Source: Mesorhizobium sp. B2-1-1 (lineage in GTDB: Bacteria > Pseudomonadota > Alphaproteobacteria > Rhizobiales > Rhizobiaceae). From it: a stretch of DNA of 64,000 nt. This document shows positions 27,886 through 36,617 of this stretch, in pieces. The first letter of the stretch is position 1; each line of letters opens with the position of its first letter. The notes under the pieces were generated by a model that was not told where the DNA came from, searched no databases, and saw nothing but the letters and a program-made list of their open reading frames with translations. The stretch is taken from NCBI RefSeq assembly GCF_006442975.2, contig NZ_CP083954.1, positions 2,239,501-2,303,500 on the forward strand. Reading direction: 5' to 3'. The translations under genes were made by a program, and so were the position numbers.

Positions 27886-28274
27886 TCGATAGCAGAACCA
27901 GGCCATTGCTGACCGTCTGGTACAACACGCGCTGCCCGGTCTGCGATGCCGGCATTGCCAGGCAGAAGCGGCGGTTGATCGAGGCGGTCAAGGCCGGGCG
28001 GATCGAATTTCGCGACATCAATCATGAACCGGCAGCCTTGGCCGGATTTGGCGCTTCGCTGGAAGACATCCGCCGCCGGCTGCACGCGACCGATGCTCAG
28101 GGCAGGCTGCTGGTCGGCGCCGATGTCGCCATCGCCGTGTGGGCGCTGACGCCGGGCGAGGGCTGGCTGGCAAAGCTGCTCGGCAACGCCCTTACGCTAC
28201 CGCTCGCTCGCTTCGGCTACGACCGCTTCGCCGACCTGCTCTATGCCTGGAACCGGCGCAACGGCCGCTGGTAG
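27882..28274 (+). CDS. DCC-family thiol-disulfide oxidoreductase-like protein (DUF393)
   Basis: A 130-residue protein beginning at GTG 27882, which overlaps the previous stop by four bases (GTGA). WYNTRCPVCDAGIARQKR holds the C-x-x-C pair that marks the DCC family (usually YDGxCxxC), and FRDINHEP follows as expected. Members are thioredoxin-like but mostly uncharacterised. The longer frame from 27792 overlaps the upstream gene and is not needed. Confidence 0.82.
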   Translation: MIDSRTRPLLTVWYNTRCPVCDAGIARQKRRLIEAVKAGRIEFRDINHEPAALAGFGASLEDIRRRLHATDAQGRLLVGADVAIAVWALTPGEGWLAKLLGNALTLPLARFGYDRFADLLYAWNRRNGRW

Positions 28275-28360
28275 CGCCGGCTACTCCAATCATGATGAAC
28301 GCATGTTCGAGCGCGACCGACGGATCGGCGTCCGACAGATGCTGTTCGCTTCCGGCCCGA

Positions 28361-28427
28361 TACATCGTAAGATATATCTTGACTCCACGCTGGCGTGTGC
28401 CTAGCTAAGATATGTCGTAAGATATAA
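28361..28427. promoter_or_regulatory. Two PadR-type operator copies flanking a promoter
   Basis: The sequences at 28361-28377 and 28411-28427 share TCGTAAGATATA, and each is a partial palindrome. Their starts are 50 bases apart, about five turns of the helix. A TTGACT hexamer at 28379-28384 lies between them as a candidate -35. This is the kind of site a PadR protein would bind to control its own gene. Confidence 0.6.
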
Positions 28428-28442
28428 CTCAAGGAGCAATCA

Positions 28443-29117
28443 ATGCACGGACACAATCATTTTGGCGATCGCGCCGAGCGCGTCTTCATGCACATGGCCG
28501 GCAAATTTGGCGGCAGAGGCGGGGGCGGCGGCTTTGGCCCGTTCGGCCATGGCAGGGGCGGCGGACGCGGCGGCCCGGGCGACATGTTCCGCGCCGGGCG
28601 CATGCTGGCCGACGGAGACCTCAAGCTGATCACGCTGTCGCTGCTGGCCGAGGCGCCACGCCATGGCTATGACATCATCAAGGCCTTGGAGGAGCGCACC
28701 AGCGGCATCTACAGCCCGAGCCCGGGCGTGGTCTACCCGACGCTGACCTTCCTGGAAGAGGCAGGCTATGCCGTGTCCTCGAGCGAAGGCAACAAGAAGG
28801 TGTTTTCGATCACCGAGGCCGGGCAGGCGCATCTTGCCGACAACCGTGAGATGATCGACGGCGTGCTAGACCATCTCGAGCGCTTCGGCCGCAAGATGGC
28901 CAAGGCGCGCGACTGGTTCGGCTGGAACGACGATAGCGAGGATCGGCGCGACGGCCGAGGCGGCCGTTCGGAAAAGCGCGACGAATTCCGTGCGCTGCGC
29001 CACCGGCTGCGCGCCGCGCTGAGCGACATCGTCGATGCGCCGGCGGACAAGCAGGCCGAGGCGATGAGCATCCTCGAAGACGCCGCCGCGGCGCTCGAAG
29101 CGCTGTCGCGCAAATAA
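28443..29117 (+). CDS. PadR-family transcriptional regulator
   Basis: A 224-residue regulator. The N-terminal 55 residues are rich in glycine, histidine and phenylalanine. Then comes the PadR winged helix (LITLSLLAEAPRHGYDIIKALEERTSGIYSPSPGVVYPTLTFLEEAGYAV), and a helical dimer tail. The HGYDI and PGxVYPTL motifs are diagnostic. A His/Gly-rich leader like this is known in the metal-responsive YqjI group, so a metal link is possible. AAGGAGC precedes the ATG. Confidence 0.88.
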   Translation: MHGHNHFGDRAERVFMHMAGKFGGRGGGGGFGPFGHGRGGGRGGPGDMFRAGRMLADGDLKLITLSLLAEAPRHGYDIIKALEERTSGIYSPSPGVVYPTLTFLEEAGYAVSSSEGNKKVFSITEAGQAHLADNREMIDGVLDHLERFGRKMAKARDWFGWNDDSEDRRDGRGGRSEKRDEFRALRHRLRAALSDIVDAPADKQAEAMSILEDAAAALEALSRK

Positions 29118-29230
29118 CCCGGCTTCGGTCCAACCGGCACGGCCCTTGCCCGTTCAGGCAAGGAGCGATAGTGAAATTCATCCCGCGCCAGATTATGTGG
29201 TGCGGGATGAATGCTGTTGGAGGAAGTCCG

Positions 29231-29524
29231 ATGTCTTTTCTGAAGCGTCTTTTCGGCGGTGGCGGTGATGAAGCGGCCGAGCCAAAGAGCGCCGCACCGG
29301 CCAAGCAGGTCGAGCACGAGGGTTTCACGATCAGCGCCACGCCCTACAAGGCCGATGGCCAGTACCAGACCTGCGGCGTCGTCTCCAAGGATGTCGACGG
29401 CGTCCTGAAGGAACACAGATTCATCCGCGCCGACCGCTTCGCCGGGTTGGACGATGCCGTCGACATCTCGATCAAGAAGGGCATCCAGCTCGTCGACGAG
29501 CAGGGCGAGCGGATGTTCGGGTAG
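29231..29524 (+). CDS. HlyU-family protein
   Basis: A 97-residue protein starting MSFLKRLFGGGGDE and containing YKADGQYQTCGVVSKDVDG and HRFIRADRFAGLDDAVDIS, the core of the HlyU family in alphaproteobacteria. Vibrio HlyU proper is an ArsR-type activator of hemolysin; this short family shares the name but not the fold, and its role is unknown. A strong terminator follows. Confidence 0.8.
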   Translation: MSFLKRLFGGGGDEAAEPKSAAPAKQVEHEGFTISATPYKADGQYQTCGVVSKDVDGVLKEHRFIRADRFAGLDDAVDISIKKGIQLVDEQGERMFG

Positions 29525-29560
29525 GCGCCGACGAACAGCTCAAGAATTCGACAGACCCGA

Positions 29561-29591
29561 GGGCCGGCCCAGATCCTGGGCCGGCCCTTTC
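29561..29591. terminator. Strong hairpin terminator between convergent genes
   Basis: A perfect 12-base GC-rich stem (29561-29572 and 29576-29587) with a three-base loop, then TTTCGTTT on the + strand. It lies between the HlyU-family gene and the convergent MFS gene. Confidence 0.85.
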
Positions 29592-29600
29592 GTTTGCTCG

Positions 29601-30803
29601 CTATGCCGGCTGCAACGCTCTGCGCGGCAGTGGCGGGAAGGCGATGGCGATGCCTGCCGCACCCAGCCCGATGAGGGCCGAACCGATGAACAGCCAATGG
29701 TAGTTGGCGTAGGCGTCGAACACCATGCCGCCGGCCAGCGGGCCGAGCGCCATGCCGAGGCTGGACAGCATGGTCGCGGCGCCGAACACGGTGCCCAGGA
29801 TGCGCTGGCCGAAATATTCGCGCGCCAGCACCGCGTAGAGGGGCATGACGCCGCCATAGGTGGCGCCGAAGACGACGGCCAGCATGTAGAACTGGTCGAG
29901 CTGGCTGACCGAGAGATAGGCGGCGATCACCACGGCCTGGATCAACAAGCCGGCGATCAGCACCGGCTTGACGCCAAGCCTGTCGGCGAGCACGCCATAG
30001 AGCAGACGCCCGCCAAGCCCGGCAAGGCCCTCGACGCTGTAGATCGAGACGGCGGCCATGGGCGCCACGCCGCACAGCATGGCATAGCTGACCATGTGGA
30101 AAATCGGCCCCGAATGCGCCGCGCAGCAGGCGAAGAAGGTCAGCCCCAGCACGATGAATTGCGGCGAGCGCAGCGCTTGGCCGACGCTCAGGCCGGCGCC
30201 CTCGGCAACCGGCGAGGAGCCGGTGTCGGTTAGGACAGGCTTCGGTGGCTGGCGCACCAGAAGCACCGCCGGCAGGAGCAGCACCCAAGCCATGATGCCG
30301 ATGTCGAACATGGCGGTGCGCCATTCATAGGCCGAGATCAGCCAGCGGGCGAAGGGCGAGATCGTCATCGGCGCGACGCCCATGCCGGCCGAGACCAGCG
30401 ACACGGCAAGGCCGCGATTGGTGTCGAACCAGCCTGTTGTAAGCGCGATCATCGGTGCGAAGAAGGCGCTGGCCGCGAGCCCGACGAGCACGCCAAAGGT
30501 GATCTGGAAGGTGATAAGCGAGCCCGCGCGGCTGGCCAGCACCAAGGCCAGGCCGAGAAGCAACGCGCCGATCGTGACGACGATGCGGGCGCCGAAGCGG
30601 TCCGACAGCGCGCCCCAGGCGAAGCCGCCAAGGCCCATGACCAGGAAATTGAGCGTCATCGCGCTCGATATGCCGGCGCGTGACCAACCGGTATCGAGCG
30701 CCATCGGCTCGAGGAAGATCGCCAGCGAAAACATCGTGCCGATGGCGACACAGGACATCAGCGCGCCGGCCGCGACAATGACCCAACGATAGGAAAGGTT
30801 CAT
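29601..30803 (-). CDS. MFS transporter, monocarboxylate/oxalate-formate type
   Basis: A 400-residue, 12-helix transporter. The start MNLSYRWVIVAAGALMSCVAIGTMFSLAIFLEPMA, GGFAWGALSDRFGARIVV (motif A) and ALTTGWFDTNRGLAVSLVSAG match the OFA/MCT-like branch, which carries small organic acids. The ATG at 30803 gives the family start; the track frame from 30842 adds 13 residues. No adjacent regulator. Confidence 0.87.
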   Translation of the reverse strand: MNLSYRWVIVAAGALMSCVAIGTMFSLAIFLEPMALDTGWSRAGISSAMTLNFLVMGLGGFAWGALSDRFGARIVVTIGALLLGLALVLASRAGSLITFQITFGVLVGLAASAFFAPMIALTTGWFDTNRGLAVSLVSAGMGVAPMTISPFARWLISAYEWRTAMFDIGIMAWVLLLPAVLLVRQPPKPVLTDTGSSPVAEGAGLSVGQALRSPQFIVLGLTFFACCAAHSGPIFHMVSYAMLCGVAPMAAVSIYSVEGLAGLGGRLLYGVLADRLGVKPVLIAGLLIQAVVIAAYLSVSQLDQFYMLAVVFGATYGGVMPLYAVLAREYFGQRILGTVFGAATMLSSLGMALGPLAGGMVFDAYANYHWLFIGSALIGLGAAGIAIAFPPLPRRALQPA

Positions 30804-30949
30804 GGTTTTCTCCCATGCCGTAAGGCATTTGTTGTGCGGCACGGCCTGACTTGGCCTGCCGCTTGCGTCCGAAGGACGCCGGCGCCGGCACCAATCCTAC
30901 AATCCGGTTGCATTTTTTATCCAGTCCGGGATGGGCCATTCCCCGGCGC

Positions 30950-31408
30950 CTAGATCGGCAGTTCCGATGTGTATTTGATGGTCTGGCTGGGAACGTCGGT
31001 CTTGACGTTCTGCACGCCCCTGATGCGGCTGAGATGTTCCGACTGGAAGCGGCGGTAGTCGTCGATGCCGGCCGCCACCACGCGCACCATGGCGTCGCAG
31101 TCGCCGAGCATCAGATAACATTCCATCACCTGCGGCAGCTTGGCCACTTCGGTGGCGAAATGCTCGATCGTGTCTTCGTCCTGCGCTTTCAGCCAGATGC
31201 GGGTGAAGAAGGTCAGGCCCTTGCCGATGCGGGCCGGATTGAGCACTGCGACGTAGCGGTCGATGACGCCGGCCTCCTCCAGGAGCTTGACGCGACGCAG
31301 GCACGGCGACGGCGACAGGCCGACTTCAGCGGCCAGTTCATTGTTGGCCATGCGCCCATCGCGCTGCAGCGCCCGCAGGATGCGCCTGTCGATCTCGTCA
31401 AGTTTCAT
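30950..31408 (-). CDS. Lrp/AsnC-family transcriptional regulator
   Basis: A 152-residue Lrp-type regulator from the ATG at 31408. MKLDEIDRRILRALQRDGRMANNELAAEVGLSPSPCLRRVKLLEEAG is the N-terminal helix-turn-helix and GDCDAMVRVVAAGIDDYRRF lies in the ligand-binding RAM domain. These proteins sense amino acids. It is divergent from azlC-azlD, branched-chain amino-acid exporters, which it probably controls, as AzlB does in Bacillus. Confidence 0.92.
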   Translation of the reverse strand: MKLDEIDRRILRALQRDGRMANNELAAEVGLSPSPCLRRVKLLEEAGVIDRYVAVLNPARIGKGLTFFTRIWLKAQDEDTIEHFATEVAKLPQVMECYLMLGDCDAMVRVVAAGIDDYRRFQSEHLSRIRGVQNVKTDVPSQTIKYTSELPI

Positions 31409-31579
31409 GGCTCTAAATTCCGTTTCTCTGGTGATTAATGGTACAAGATGCCAAAATTTGATGAAAGACAACAATCTTCGCAACCAAATTGCGAGGCCTG
31501 GCGGCTATGGTCGCCCTGACATCAGCGACATCCAACGGAACCGGCAGAGGCGGCCGCGCGGCGCGGCCGGAGGAAGATC

Positions 31580-32311
31580 ATGAGCATTGCGAGATCGGCG
31601 GCGGGCGGCGGATTGAACTCCGAGTTCCGGCGGGGCGTGGCCTCCTGCGCGCCCGTGCTGTTCGGCACCATCCCTTATGCGCTGGTGCTTGGTGCACAGG
31701 CCACACAGAGAGGGCTCAGCACCGCAGAACTGTCGCTGCTGACGGGACTGAACTTCGCTGGCGGCTCGGAATTCGCGGCGATCCAGCTGTGGACGTCGCC
31801 GCCGCATGTCCTGCTCATCGTCGCCATCACCTTCCTGGTCAACAGCCGCCATCTCCTGATGGGGGCGGCACTGGCGCCGTTCCTGCGCGACCTGCCGCGG
31901 CGCAAGGCGTTTTCCGCGCTGTTCTTCATGTGCGACGAAAGCTGGGCGCTCGGCCTGGCCGACGCCAAACGGCGCGCCGCCGACGGCGTCGCGCCGGCCT
32001 TCAGCCGGCGCTACTATATGGGCGCGGCACTGGCGATGTACCTGACCTGGGTGGCCTTCACCATAATTGGCGCCTTGCTCGGCCCGGTGCTGGGCGACGC
32101 CGAGACCTACGGCTTCGACATGGCGTTCGCGGCCGTCTTCCTGGTACTGCTGCGCGGCATGTGGAAGGATGTTGCCGCTGCGCGGCCGTGGCTGGTCAGT
32201 CTGATCATCGCGGCGCTGACCTACCTTTTCGTTCCCGGCGCCTGGTATGTAGCGGCGGGCGCGCTGGCGGGGCTGGTCTCGGCCTGGCTGTTGTGGAGGG
32301 ATGAGGCATGA
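31580..32311 (+). CDS. azlC: AzlC-family branched-chain amino-acid exporter, large subunit
   Basis: A 243-residue membrane protein. FRRGVASCAPVLFGTIPYALVLGAQA, TGLNFAGGSEFAAI and LVNSRHLLMGAALAPFL are the AzlC family blocks. With AzlD it forms an exporter of leucine, valine or similar (as YgaZH does for valine and methionine in E. coli). Its stop overlaps the azlD start (ATGA). The Lrp gene upstream on the other strand is the expected regulator. Confidence 0.9.
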   Translation: MSIARSAAGGGLNSEFRRGVASCAPVLFGTIPYALVLGAQATQRGLSTAELSLLTGLNFAGGSEFAAIQLWTSPPHVLLIVAITFLVNSRHLLMGAALAPFLRDLPRRKAFSALFFMCDESWALGLADAKRRAADGVAPAFSRRYYMGAALAMYLTWVAFTIIGALLGPVLGDAETYGFDMAFAAVFLVLLRGMWKDVAAARPWLVSLIIAALTYLFVPGAWYVAAGALAGLVSAWLLWRDEA

Positions 32312-32607
32312 TCGACGCGCAGACGCTTCTCACCATCGTGCTGATGGCCGGTGTCACGTACCTCAGCCGCGTCGGCGGCTATGTCGTGCTGCGCAATCGG
32401 GTGCTCAGCGCGCGGGCAACGGCCGTGATGGAGGCGGCGCCCGGCTGCGTGCTGATCTCGGTGATCGCGCCTGCCTTCGTCTCGAAAAACCCGGCCGATC
32501 TTCTGGCTCTGGCCGTCACGCTGATTGCCGCCACGCGATTTTCGATGCTGCCGACCGTGCTGATCGGGGTCGCTTCGGCGGGACTGCTGCGGCACATCAT
32601 TGGATAG
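32308..32607 (+). CDS. azlD: AzlD-family branched-chain amino-acid exporter, small subunit
   Basis: A 99-residue protein with three or four membrane segments, overlapping azlC by four bases. TYLSRVGGYVVLRNRVLSARATAVMEAAPGCVL is typical of AzlD/YgaH, the small partner. The length is usual for the family. Overlap implies translational coupling with azlC. Confidence 0.9.
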   Translation: MIDAQTLLTIVLMAGVTYLSRVGGYVVLRNRVLSARATAVMEAAPGCVLISVIAPAFVSKNPADLLALAVTLIAATRFSMLPTVLIGVASAGLLRHIIG

Positions 32608-32610
32608 GCC

Positions 32611-32638
32611 AAAAAAGGCAGGCGCGGGCGCCTGCCTT
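32611..32638. terminator. Hairpin terminator between azlD and azoR
   Basis: AAGGCAGGCG at 32615-32624 pairs with CGCCTGCCTT at 32629-32638. The run of A before it becomes a T tract on the minus strand, so it best serves azoR. It also lies just after azlD and may act both ways. Confidence 0.8.
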
Positions 32639-32662
32639 CGATCTGGTTGGCAATCAGAGCTT

Positions 32663-33298
32663 TTACGCGGCTGCCGCGACATCCCGGCTGGCAGCCACCA
32701 CGGCGTCGACCTTGGCGGTTGCCTTGGCGAGCGCTTCGCTGACTGCGTCAGGACCCTTGGCGACGCCTTCGATGCGGATGACGTCGACGTCGGTCATGCC
32801 GATGAAGCCGAGCACCGAGCGCAAATAAGGAACGGCGTGATCGAACTGCACAGCCGCGCCTTCCGAGTAGATGCCGCCGGATGCCAGCACGATATAGACC
32901 TTCTTGCCGGTGACGAGGCCTTTGGGGCCATTTTCGCCGTAAGCAAAGGTTTTGCCGGATCGGGCGACATGGTCGACCCAGGACTTCAGCGTCGAGGAGA
33001 TGTTGAAGTTGATGAAGCCGGTGGCCAGGATCACCGTGTCGGCGGCAAACAGTTCGTCGAGCACGGCATCCGAGACCCCGACCACTTCGGCCTGACGCGG
33101 CGTGCGGGCTTCGGCAGGGGTGTATATGCCGGTCGCATAGTCGGTATCGATATGCGGCAGCGGGTTGGCGACGAGGTCGCGCACGACAAGCGTGTTCGAC
33201 GGGTCGGCGGCGAGCAGCTTCTGAGCGAATTCGGTGGCGATACGGGTCGAGTGCGAGGCCGCGCCGCGCGGGCTCGACGTGACGAGAAGAATGGACAT
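32663..33298 (-). CDS. azoR: FMN-dependent NADH azoreductase
   Basis: A 211-residue flavodoxin-fold quinone/azo reductase. SSPRGAASHSTRIATEF is the FMN phosphate-binding loop, MINFNISSTLKSWVDHVARSGKTFAYGENGPKGL is a variant of the AzoR PMYNFGIPSQLKAWIDRV region. It reduces azo dyes or quinones in the cytoplasm using NADH. Divergent from a LysR gene that probably regulates it, a common arrangement for quinone-stress reductases. Confidence 0.88.
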   Translation of the reverse strand: MSILLVTSSPRGAASHSTRIATEFAQKLLAADPSNTLVVRDLVANPLPHIDTDYATGIYTPAEARTPRQAEVVGVSDAVLDELFAADTVILATGFINFNISSTLKSWVDHVARSGKTFAYGENGPKGLVTGKKVYIVLASGGIYSEGAAVQFDHAVPYLRSVLGFIGMTDVDVIRIEGVAKGPDAVSEALAKATAKVDAVVAASRDVAAAA

Positions 33299-33365
33299 GG
33301 TGGGTCTCTCCAGTGGAATTGGATTGTCCCGCTACATATGGGCTTTCGATCCATCAGATAAACTG

Positions 33366-33380
33366 GTATATTTTCTATAC
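33366..33380. promoter_or_regulatory. Candidate LysR operator in azoR-lysR gap
   Basis: GTATA-TTTTC-TATAC is a perfect inverted repeat with a five-base centre in the divergent promoter region, 26 bases before the LysR start. Confidence 0.45.
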
Positions 33381-33406
33381 GATCCATCCATTAATTAGAT
33401 ACAATA

Positions 33407-34360
33407 ATGCAACCCAACCCGACACTCGACCAGCTTCAGATCCTCGTGGCCGTTGCCGACACCGGCAGTTTTTCCGCCGCCGGCCGCAAGCTCAACCGGG
33501 CGCAATCCGTCATCAGCTACGGCATCGCCAATCTCGAGGCGCAACTCGGGCTGAAGCTGTTCGAGCGCGAGGGCACGCGAGAGCCGCAGCTGACCGAGAT
33601 CGGTCGGGCGATGCTGGAAGACGCGCGGCGGATGATCAGCGTGCTGCACCGCATACGCTCGCGCGTCGATGGTCACCATCGGGGGCTGGAGGCGGAAGTC
33701 GCGCTGTCGGTGGATGCGGCGCTGCCTTCGCCAGTGCTGGTGCGGGTGCTCAAGGCGTTCGAGGCGCAATTTCCGACCGTGATGCTGCGCCTGCACATCG
33801 GCACACTCGGCGTAATCCCCGACCATGTTGTCGGTGGCCAGGCCGATCTCGGCATTGGCGGCCTGCTGGGCGATGTCGACGTCCACCTGGTGGGCATAGG
33901 CTTCATGTCGATAGTGCTGGCGGCCGCGCCCACCCACCCGCTGGCGCTGCTGCCCAAACCGGTCGCGATCGAGGACGCGCGCGAACACACACAACTCGTC
34001 GTCACCGACCAGTCCGAGCGTACCAAGGGGCGCGATTTTGGCGTCTTCGCCTACCGAACCTGGCGACTGACGGACCTGCGCACCAAACATATGTTGATGC
34101 GTGAGGGGCTGGGCTGGGGCGGGCTGCCGCGTTGGCTGATCGCTGACGATCTGGCTACCGGCCGTCTCGTGGAACTCGACCTCGAGCCTTTCAGGGAGGT
34201 GCGTTCGCCGCTTTATGCCATGCACCGCGCCGACCGCAGCCCGAAGCCGGCGGCGGCCTGGCTGATCGACCAGTTCAAGCGCCAACTTGGCTGCTTCAAC
34301 GAGTTCGAGCCGGGCGAGGCGCCCGACGAAGAGCCGGAAATTTCCAGCGCACAGATTTGA
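33407..34360 (+). CDS. LysR-family transcriptional regulator
   Basis: A 317-residue LysR protein: LDQLQILVAVADTGSFSAAGRKLNRAQSVISYGIANLEAQLGLKLFER is the N-terminal helix-turn-helix. The divergent partner is azoR. The usual role would be to activate azoR under quinone or electrophile exposure; the effector is not known. Confidence 0.9.
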   Translation: MQPNPTLDQLQILVAVADTGSFSAAGRKLNRAQSVISYGIANLEAQLGLKLFEREGTREPQLTEIGRAMLEDARRMISVLHRIRSRVDGHHRGLEAEVALSVDAALPSPVLVRVLKAFEAQFPTVMLRLHIGTLGVIPDHVVGGQADLGIGGLLGDVDVHLVGIGFMSIVLAAAPTHPLALLPKPVAIEDAREHTQLVVTDQSERTKGRDFGVFAYRTWRLTDLRTKHMLMREGLGWGGLPRWLIADDLATGRLVELDLEPFREVRSPLYAMHRADRSPKPAAAWLIDQFKRQLGCFNEFEPGEAPDEEPEISSAQI

Positions 34361-34402
34361 TTCCAACCTTTGCCCTGGATCTCATCGGCGGGAAGCCTCG
34401 GA

Positions 34403-34996
34403 TCACGCGCGGGACAACCCATCGATCAGTGCCGTGAGAACGGTGCGGTAGTCTTCGGCCGAACCGCCCGCCTCAATGGCAAGTGCCGCGCGGTCGAAGG
34501 CGGCGGCGAGCAGGGCGGTCGTCGCTTCGGCCGGAAGCTTCTTTATGGTCCGCGCCCGCATCGCCGCGACCAGCCCTTCGCGCAGCGAGCGATTGCCATG
34601 GCGGTTGTCGATGGCGTCCATTTCGGCGCGGCCGAGCACGGCCGGGCCGTCGAGCAGCAGGAGCCGCGTGCGGCCGGGCGCGCGCATGGCGGCAAGATAG
34701 GCGTCGGAGCCGGCAATGAGCGCGTCGCGGGCATTGAGCGAAGGCGGCGCTGCGCCCTCGATCTCCCGCGCCACCGCCTGAGCCTCCTGCTCGACGACGG
34801 CGCCGAACAGCGCCTGCTTGTCGGAGAAGTGGTGGTAGAGCGCGCCGCGCGTCACGCCGGCCGCGGCGACGATCTCTGGTGTGCCGGTCTCGGCGTAGGA
34901 TTTTTCGATGAACAGTTTTCGCGCCGCGGCGATCAGTTCGGCGCGTGTCGCCTCGGTGCGGTCACGGTTCGAACGGCGCGCTGATCTCTGTTGCAT
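34403..34996 (-). CDS. TetR-family transcriptional regulator
   Basis: A 197-residue regulator. The N-terminal domain [47 protein letters not shown] is classic TetR/AcrR. The C-terminal part is the ligand pocket. The divergent gene is a VOC protein, and two copies of a palindrome lie between them, one overlapping the TetR start. It probably represses both genes until a ligand releases it. Confidence 0.9.
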   Translation of the reverse strand: MQQRSARRSNRDRTEATRAELIAAARKLFIEKSYAETGTPEIVAAAGVTRGALYHHFSDKQALFGAVVEQEAQAVAREIEGAAPPSLNARDALIAGSDAYLAAMRAPGRTRLLLLDGPAVLGRAEMDAIDNRHGNRSLREGLVAAMRARTIKKLPAEATTALLAAAFDRAALAIEAGGSAEDYRTVLTALIDGLSRA

Positions 34997-35041
34997 ACAT
35001 GCAGCCTGTATGTTAATTCAATTTACATGCAGACTGTATGT
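34995..35041. promoter_or_regulatory. Two TetR operators between tetR-like and VOC genes
   Basis: ACATGCAGCCTGTATGT (34997-35013) and ACATGCAGACTGTATGT (35025-35041) differ at a single base and are imperfect palindromes with CAG-N-CTG centres. The start-to-start distance is 28 bases. The first overlaps the TetR start region, the second lies before the VOC ribosome site. Confidence 0.75.
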
Positions 35042-35062
35042 TGCTTGACGGGAGAAGGAAAG

Positions 35063-35488
35063 ATGAAGACGACCAGCTATTATCCGGTGCTGATGACCGG
35101 GGACGTTGCCGGCACAGCGGCGTTCTATGTCGAACATTTCGCCTTCCGGCCGCTGTTTACGAGCGACTGGTACGTGCATCTGCAATCGGTGGAGAGCAAG
35201 CGCGTCAATCTCGGTATCGTGCAAGGCGACCATGAGACGATCCCGGAAGAGGGACGGGGTCGGAGCTCGGGCCTGCTGATCAACTTCGAAGTCCGTGATC
35301 CCGATGCGGTCTATGAGCGGATCACAGCCGCCGGCCTGCCCATCCTTCGGTCCCTGCGCGACGAGCCTTTTGGCCAGCGCCATTTCATCACCAGGGATCC
35401 CAACGGCGTCCTGATCGATGTCATCAAGCCGATCCCGCCAAGCGAGGAATTCCTGGCACAGTATGCGCAGGGTGCAGTGAGCGCCTGA
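35063..35488 (+). CDS. VOC-family (glyoxalase/bleomycin-resistance fold) protein
   Basis: A 141-residue VOC protein. [25 protein letters not shown] starts the first beta-alpha-beta unit and [17 protein letters not shown] ends the second, with a final metal-ligand glutamate position replaced by aspartate. The family includes glyoxalases, dioxygenases and antibiotic-binding proteins. AGAAGGAAAG precedes the ATG. The neighbouring TetR gene suggests induction by a toxic small molecule. Confidence 0.85.
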   Translation: MKTTSYYPVLMTGDVAGTAAFYVEHFAFRPLFTSDWYVHLQSVESKRVNLGIVQGDHETIPEEGRGRSSGLLINFEVRDPDAVYERITAAGLPILRSLRDEPFGQRHFITRDPNGVLIDVIKPIPPSEEFLAQYAQGAVSA

Positions 35489-35498
35489 GTGGAAACCC

Positions 35499-36449
35499 TC
35501 AACCAGCCCTTGCCACTGGCGTCACTGTCACCTGGCTGACGCCGGTGCGGCGCACCACCGTGCACCGCGTCTCGCGGCCGATCCGCTCGGCGTCGAGCAA
35601 ACGCACCAGGTCGTCGACGCCGGTGACCGGTCGGCCGTCTATCGCGGCGACGATATCGCCTTCCCTGAGGCCGGCCTTGGCCGCAGGGCCCTCCTTCTCG
35701 ACGCCGCGCAGCCGAACCGCGGTCTTGCTCGATACTTGTGACAGAAGGGCTGCGCGACGGGGCAGGTTGACGGTGTCGGCCGACACCCCGATGAAGGCGC
35801 GACGGACGCGGCCGAAACGGATGATCTCCGAAATGACGAAATTGGCGGTGTTGGAGGCGACGGCAAAGGCAATGCCTTGCGCACCATGGATCATGGCGGT
35901 GTTGACGCCGATCACCTCGCCCGCCGAGGATACCAACGGTCCGCCGGAATTGCCGGGGTTGAGCGCGGCGTCGGTCTGGATGACGTCGTCGATCAGCCGC
36001 CCGGTGGAAGCGCGCATCGAGCGGCCGAGCGCCGAGACGACGCCCGAGGTGACGGTCCATTCGAAGCCGAGCGGGTTGCCGATGGCTATGGCGATCTGGC
36101 CGCGCCGCAGGCGCTTGGAATCGCCCAGCGGCGCGACATCGGCAAAGCTGCCGTCGGCGCGCACCAGCGCGATGTCGGTGTCGGCGTCGCGGCCGAGCAC
36201 GCGGCCTTCGCTGGAGGCGCCGTCGGGCATCGATACGCGCACCGTTCTGGCATCGCCGACGACGTGGAAGTTGGTGACGACGAGCCCATCATGCGCAATG
36301 ACGAAGCCCGACCCATGCCCGCCCTGGCCACCGATGCGCTCGATGCGGCAGACGGCCGGGCCGATGCGGTCGACAGCATCGGCCACCGTCGTCGAGTAGG
36401 CGTCGAGCAGCGCGGCGTCGGATTGGAATTTGGCGGCAGCAACGGCCAT
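35499..36449 (-). CDS. HtrA/DegP-like serine protease with PDZ domain, active triad
   Basis: From the ATG at 36449 (GGAG upstream) the product is 316 residues. The trypsin-like domain has all three catalytic residues: His62 in TNFHVV, Asp92 in TDIALV and Ser168 in PGNSGGPL. One PDZ domain follows (GVEKEGPAAKAGLREGDIVAAIDGRPV). No signal peptide or membrane anchor is visible, which is unusual for this family and suggests a cytoplasmic enzyme. It is divergent from a related protein that lacks the triad, 168 bases away. Confidence 0.87.
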   Translation of the reverse strand: MAVAAAKFQSDAALLDAYSTTVADAVDRIGPAVCRIERIGGQGGHGSGFVIAHDGLVVTNFHVVGDARTVRVSMPDGASSEGRVLGRDADTDIALVRADGSFADVAPLGDSKRLRRGQIAIAIGNPLGFEWTVTSGVVSALGRSMRASTGRLIDDVIQTDAALNPGNSGGPLVSSAGEVIGVNTAMIHGAQGIAFAVASNTANFVISEIIRFGRVRRAFIGVSADTVNLPRRAALLSQVSSKTAVRLRGVEKEGPAAKAGLREGDIVAAIDGRPVTGVDDLVRLLDAERIGRETRCTVVRRTGVSQVTVTPVARAG

Positions 36450-36617
36450 TGGCAGGCTCCATGTTTTCAGGCGCAACGATGACTATATGTGCGGAGCGGC
36501 TTCATCCGCCGCGACCTGACCAGATGGCCAGTCGCCCGGCCGACTAGCCGTCAGGCGAGTATCTCCAAGCGCGCTGCCGCGCGATATCTGGGGCATGGAT
36601 GAACCCAGGAGACTGTT

